DNA of 26,186 nucleotides from a virus. Under the pieces are notes generated by a model. The model ran no database searches. It had not been told where the DNA came from and saw only the letters and a list, made by a program, of their open reading frames with translations. The stretch spans positions 1-26,186 of IMG/VR virus record IMGVR_UViG_3300006751_000110, one strand, 5' to 3'. Positions 23,393 through 26,186 of the stretch are shown one piece after another; the stretch's first letter is position 1; each line of letters opens with the position of its first letter. The position numbers and the translations under genes were made by a program.

Positions 23393-23646
23393 AGTGGTAA
23401 TTTAGCACGAGATGTTCTCTTCATAAAATTAAGTTCTTGTGCATCGCACTTCAACTTTTCCTTTAGTGGTTTAGACATTAGTTTTTTAACAGACTCAACC
23501 TCTATTTTTTTCTCTTCACAGAAAGCCAAAATAGCATCAATATAATTAAAGTTACTATCTTTAACTAATTTTTCTACCTGTTCTGCAAACTTAGTCGGAC
23601 ATAAGAATTTCTCTTTCAATATGTCGTCAACATTATTCTCTGTCAT
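23389..23646 (-). CDS. gp33: gp33 late-transcription coactivator (85 aa)
   Basis: I start this at the ATG at 23646 (MTENNVDDILKEKFLCP) because it gives 85 residues, with a 14-base overlap with the exonuclease end; a longer upstream frame exists but lies entirely within the exonuclease gene. NYIDAILAFCEEKKIEVESV and the following KLMSKPLKEKLKCDAQELNF align with T4 gp33 (YLEATTAFLEENSIP, then IIEKIQSEAIDENLL). Function in T4: it bridges RNA polymerase and the sliding clamp to activate late promoters. The C-terminus (SRAKLPL) is hydrophobic, as expected for the clamp-binding end. T4 gp33 has about 112 residues, so this is shorter. Confidence 0.82.
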   Translation of the reverse strand: MTENNVDDILKEKFLCPTKFAEQVEKLVKDSNFNYIDAILAFCEEKKIEVESVKKLMSKPLKEKLKCDAQELNFMKRTSRAKLPL

Positions 23647-24316
23647 TAGATTCCGTTTTATAGTTGACAAACTTCCTAATGTATTCGGTAAGAAGTTTAA
23701 TATAGTGACCTTTGTTTCGTTTTTCATAGACAACGCATTCTCCATTTTCAGCCACCATAATAGTAATCAATTTTTTAACTGGTGTTCCAGTCATTTCATA
23801 ATACATACATGCGTATGCAGTCTCCTGAACGAAATAGTTTTGAACCCATTTCTCAGGTTTAATTTTAGTTGCAGTTTTAAAGTCTATGACTGCAAGTTCA
23901 CCATCGTACTCTGCAATACAATCAACCCTGCCAGCAAGGCCAAGATAATCACTGTATAATGATTTCTCTAAGGCATGAATGTTGTTTATACGATCCAACT
24001 TATCCTTAGATTGTAAGAATAAAAATTTAGTGGTAGGAAGAATCTTAAGATCTTTAATGTCTTTATTATTCAAATAATGTTCTACCAGATCATGATATGC
24101 AGTTCCTCTAGAGGTTGCTGCTACAGTAATCTTGTTTGCTTGTTCTTCTCCAATCTTCTTTCTCCAATTAATGAAGATATGACGATTGTAGAAACTAGTC
24201 ACGGAAGTAATTGATGGGTACAACTTTCCAGATGGAACCCTATAGTATCGGGTTCCTTCTATGTTTTGTGCTTCAAGATCAACTTCTTCTTTTAAATAAT
24301 CTAGATGGGTAAACAT
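23633..24316 (-). CDS. PD-(D/E)XK exonuclease, RecB/Cas4 type (227 aa)
   Basis: The nuclease motifs are in the usual order: SRGTAYHDL (residues 69-77, R70-G71 and H75), GRVDCIAEY with D132, AVIDFKTATK with D145 and K147, and QETAY (Q164, Y168). This is the RecB/Cas4/lambda-exonuclease class with one metal-dependent active site. A helical N-terminal region includes YPSITSVTSFYNRHIF. It shares one base with the phoH stop (TAATG) and overlaps gp33. T4-like marine phages often have such an exonuclease next to phoH. It probably processes DNA ends for recombination or degrades host DNA; which one cannot be told from sequence. Confidence 0.88.
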   Translation of the reverse strand: MFTHLDYLKEEVDLEAQNIEGTRYYRVPSGKLYPSITSVTSFYNRHIFINWRKKIGEEQANKITVAATSRGTAYHDLVEHYLNNKDIKDLKILPTTKFLFLQSKDKLDRINNIHALEKSLYSDYLGLAGRVDCIAEYDGELAVIDFKTATKIKPEKWVQNYFVQETAYACMYYEMTGTPVKKLITIMVAENGECVVYEKRNKGHYIKLLTEYIRKFVNYKTESNDRE

Positions 24317-25083
24317 TACATACCAAGGGCAATTTTAGTTAAGAGGTACTTACGGACAAGTCCTGATCGAACGATATCATCAATATCAAATTCGATAGAT
24401 TCAAAATCATCAACCATTGCTAGTATGATTTTCTTGAAATCTAAGATTCCATTCCTCTCATTGGTTTTAACAAGATCACTTTGAGCTGCGTCACCACAGA
24501 AGATGATCTTGGTATTTTCACCAACTCTTGTTATTATACTATCAAGTTCGTGAAAATTCAAGTTTTGCATTTCATCGACGATAAGAATGCAATTATCCAT
24601 AGTAGTACCACGGATAAATGATGTAGACCAGAACCCAATAGTCCCTTGCCCCTTAAGAGCACCGTAGAGCATATCAAATTCAGTGTCATCACCCATCTCG
24701 AACATATATTTTACCATATTTTTATATGGTATTTGATAAAGAGATGACTTATCTTCATGATCTCCAGGTAAGAAACCAATCTCTCTTGTGGAAACTAAAG
24801 AACGAACAACATAAACCTTATCATAAGGTGTCATTTCATTCAATACTTCCTTCAAAGCAAGATACAATGCAATGAAAGTCTTACCAGTTCCTGCAGCACC
24901 ATATGCAAAAATATTTTTACCTTTATCATATGATTCAAAGAACTTCTCCTGATTCTTAGTCAACGGTTTAATGTCAACCATTGCATCAGTATTGATTGGT
25001 TTCTTTCTTTTAAGTTTTTTGTTACTCATGCTACCTATTCCACTCAAGGAAGTAGCACCACCGTTTCTTTTTTTAGCTGGCAT
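24316..25083 (-). CDS. phoH: PhoH-like ATPase (255 aa)
   Basis: The Walker A motif is GAAGTGKT (residues 62-69) and Walker B is CILIVDE (165-171), followed by a GDAAQSDL sensor (197-204). EKFFESYDKGKNIFAYG precedes the P-loop, as in PhoH, and VRSLVSTREIGFLPGD continues the fold. The N-terminal 35 residues are basic, low-complexity and likely disordered. PhoH proteins are common in marine phages. They resemble the ATPase part of superfamily 1 helicases and have been linked to RNA metabolism or phosphate stress, but the reaction in phages is not settled. The start overlaps the 83-residue gene's stop, and the end overlaps the exonuclease start. Confidence 0.93.
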   Translation of the reverse strand: MPAKKRNGGATSLSGIGSMSNKKLKRKKPINTDAMVDIKPLTKNQEKFFESYDKGKNIFAYGAAGTGKTFIALYLALKEVLNEMTPYDKVYVVRSLVSTREIGFLPGDHEDKSSLYQIPYKNMVKYMFEMGDDTEFDMLYGALKGQGTIGFWSTSFIRGTTMDNCILIVDEMQNLNFHELDSIITRVGENTKIIFCGDAAQSDLVKTNERNGILDFKKIILAMVDDFESIEFDIDDIVRSGLVRKYLLTKIALGM

Positions 25084-25334
25084 TAGAACTGATAGTCACG
25101 GTTTTTACGAACATTAGCACCTGGTTGTCTTGATGCTCTATCTAAAACCTCATTCCAACCACTTGATGCAGCTGCCCCCGTCCATTTAAACATTTCCTGA
25201 GTACTAGCAACGCCAGCTTGCCAGTCCTTATCCCATTCTGGATTTTCTTTTCTCCATTCATCATATTTTTTCATAGTCATAGAGAGTTCTTTTTTCTCTC
25301 CAGTTTCCTTATGAATCACTGGGTATGTTGGCAT
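25083..25334 (-). CDS. Small conserved phage protein (83 aa), between thyX and phoH
   Basis: The protein begins MPTYPVIHKETGEKKELSMT, which looks like the start of FmdB-type small proteins of T4-like marine phages, but it lacks the two CxxC zinc-ribbon pairs that FmdB has (there is no Cys at all). The middle is basic and Trp-rich (KKYDEWRKENPEWDKDW), followed by a helical stretch and a basic end (GANVRKNRDYQF). It overlaps the phoH start by one base and starts 28 bases after thyX. The ribosome site is weak (AAAGA). Function is unknown; a regulator-like or nucleic-acid-binding role would be a guess. Confidence 0.8.
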   Translation of the reverse strand: MPTYPVIHKETGEKKELSMTMKKYDEWRKENPEWDKDWQAGVASTQEMFKWTGAAASSGWNEVLDRASRQPGANVRKNRDYQF

Positions 25335-25361
25335 TTCTTTTTAACAGTAGTGTAAAGTTAT

Positions 25362-25994
25362 TTAGACCCAACTAAGGGCTTCTGAGACTGCAGGGAACTG
25401 TGTGATAAACACTTTCCTACACGCTTCTGCTATATCCATGTGCTCTTTCTGAGTACCGTGTGCAGAACGTAGATTGATATAATGAATCCAAGAACGACAT
25501 GAACCAGTCATATAGATTCTTGTAGGAGTGCATAAAGGTAATACCATTCTAGCACACTCTTTAGCAACACCATTCTCTAGCATCTGATTGTAAAGTGCTA
25601 AAGAAGAATCAAATAAAGTATTCATCTGCTTATTCAATGTCTCCACCATCTTAGGATCCAAATCATCAGTAGAATTCTGACGGTTCTTTGTATCCTGTCT
25701 ACGTAGTTCTGGTAATTGAATCTTACCTAAATCTGTACTAGCAGCATACCTTTGAGAGAACTCTTGGAATGTGAAACTCCTATGACGTAATATCTGTGCA
25801 GCAATAGCACGAGTAGTCTCTATCTCCAATGACATTGATGATTGCTCGAACACAGACCAGTGGTTATGTACAATACAATACTTCAATAGACCAGCATATT
25901 TTTCATTATCCTGATTGGCAGGGTTAGATACACGGGCAATGTAACCCATAGTCTGTTCTGCATCAGGTGTGACACTAACAAATTTTACATTCAT
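25362..25994 (-). CDS. thyX: Flavin-dependent thymidylate synthase ThyX (210 aa)
   Basis: The signature [14 protein letters not shown] (residues 70-83) contains the ThyX motif RHR-x7-S (R70, H71, R72, S80). [18 protein letters not shown] (44-61) precedes it, and the flavin and substrate region continues with [20 protein letters not shown] and [10 protein letters not shown]. ThyX makes dTMP from dUMP using FAD, NADPH and methylene-tetrahydrofolate, distinct from the ThyA reaction. Length agrees with the family (about 200-250). The start overlaps the pyrE stop (ATGA), with a good GGAGG ribosome site, so the two genes are translationally coupled. Confidence 0.96.
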   Translation of the reverse strand: MNVKFVSVTPDAEQTMGYIARVSNPANQDNEKYAGLLKYCIVHNHWSVFEQSSMSLEIETTRAIAAQILRHRSFTFQEFSQRYAASTDLGKIQLPELRRQDTKNRQNSTDDLDPKMVETLNKQMNTLFDSSLALYNQMLENGVAKECARMVLPLCTPTRIYMTGSCRSWIHYINLRSAHGTQKEHMDIAEACRKVFITQFPAVSEALSWV

Positions 25995-26186
25995 TCGAAA
26001 TCCTCCAAAGTAAATAAACTTATGAGTTCTAAACCTTCTTTTATTATAGCATCTTTACCACCTTCTTGTCTATCCACAATAGTAACAACACGATTAACCT
26101 CATATCCAGCATCACGAAGAACCTTAACTGCTTTGATAGATGAACCACCAGTAGTAACTACATCTTCAAGTACAGTCACCTTAGAA
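25991..26186 (-). CDS. pyrE: Orotate phosphoribosyltransferase PyrE, C-terminal part (N-terminus beyond right edge)
   Basis: The frame enters from the right edge (S-K-V-T before base 26176), so the GTG at 26179-26177 is an internal Val and not a start. [20 protein letters not shown] is the PRPP-binding loop of orotate phosphoribosyltransferase ([13 protein letters not shown]), and the end has [20 protein letters not shown], then SLFTLEDFE, as in PyrE (VDRxEG, LxSLFTxxDF). The enzyme makes OMP from orotate and PRPP in pyrimidine synthesis. Next to ThyX it makes pyrimidine supply likely. Only about 65 C-terminal residues are in the window. Another PRTase could be considered, but the VDRQEGG and SLFTLEDF ends favour PyrE. 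Confidence 0.88.
   Translation of the reverse strand, partial: SKVTVLEDVVTTGGSSIKAVKVLRDAGYEVNRVVTIVDRQEGGKDAIIKEGLELISLFTLEDFE

Noticed and set aside
23646-23745. Longer gp33 start giving 118 residues
   Set aside because: The extra 33 residues lie wholly inside the exonuclease gene and do not look like gp33. The Met at 23646 fits the usual overlap pattern and the homology.
26177-26179. GTG as the true start of the pyrE fragment
   Set aside because: The frame is open to the window edge (SK before V), and the upstream residues continue the PRPP-loop pattern, so GTG here is an internal Val codon.
1-26186. Integration or mobile element
   Set aside because: I see no integrase, transposase, inverted-repeat ends or attachment site. 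All genes are compatible with a lytic T4-like phage.

Overview
The window is a gene-dense, AT-rich piece of a T4-like marine myovirus genome. It most resembles the cyanobacterial T4-like phages (cyanomyoviruses). Reasons: recognisable T4 core proteins (gp4, gp5, gp26, gp32, gp33, gp48, gp53, gp59), the phage versions of phoH, thyX and pyrE, a DUF1825 protein (a family known mainly from cyanobacteria and their phages), and very long tail-fibre proteins of the cyanophage kind. A related marine host cannot be excluded. There is no tRNA, integrase, transposon or CRISPR array, and no gene-free gap longer than about 255 bases.

Layout. Bases 1-17979 (all minus strand) are a tail and baseplate block. 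In transcription order it holds a tail-tube-fold protein, gp26, a 58-residue protein joined to gp26 by a probable -1 frameshift, two proteins with one hydrophobic segment each (tape-measure/hub candidates), a gp27-like hub protein, a small histidine-rich protein, a gp5-like OB-fold hub protein without lysozyme, a separate beta-helical needle protein, fibre/spike proteins, a 57-residue protein, a 1045-residue tail fibre, a small fibre-associated protein, and a giant beta-rich structural protein that runs off the left edge. Bases 18013-21197 (plus strand) hold a divergent four-gene unit: head-completion gp4, an unassigned protein, tail-tube cap gp48 and wedge gp53. A strong hairpin terminator at about 21195-21230 separates it from the convergent minus-strand unit. 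Bases 21296-26186 (minus) are a replication, nucleotide-metabolism and late-transcription block: pyrE (cut by the right edge), thyX, an 83-residue protein, phoH, a PD-(D/E)XK exonuclease, gp33, gp59, DUF1825 and gp32.

How they work together. The right block supplies pyrimidine nucleotides (PyrE, ThyX), recombination and replication factors (exonuclease, helicase loader gp59, ssDNA-binding gp32) and the late-transcription coactivator gp33. Late transcription then expresses the left and middle blocks, which build the tail tube start, hub, spike, wedge and host-recognition fibres. Late-promoter-like octamers (TATAAATA or one mismatch) sit 25-31 bases ahead of several structural genes.

The most interesting non-coding signal is in front of gene 32: a promoter with perfect TTGACA and TATAAT boxes 17 bases apart, then about 230 bases of leader with several possible hairpins, a run of seven C, and no visible Shine-Dalgarno sequence. 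The second is the T-TTT-TTC slippery heptamer at the end of gene 26. It would fuse gp26 to the 58-residue protein, as in the G/GT tail-assembly chaperones of other tailed phages.
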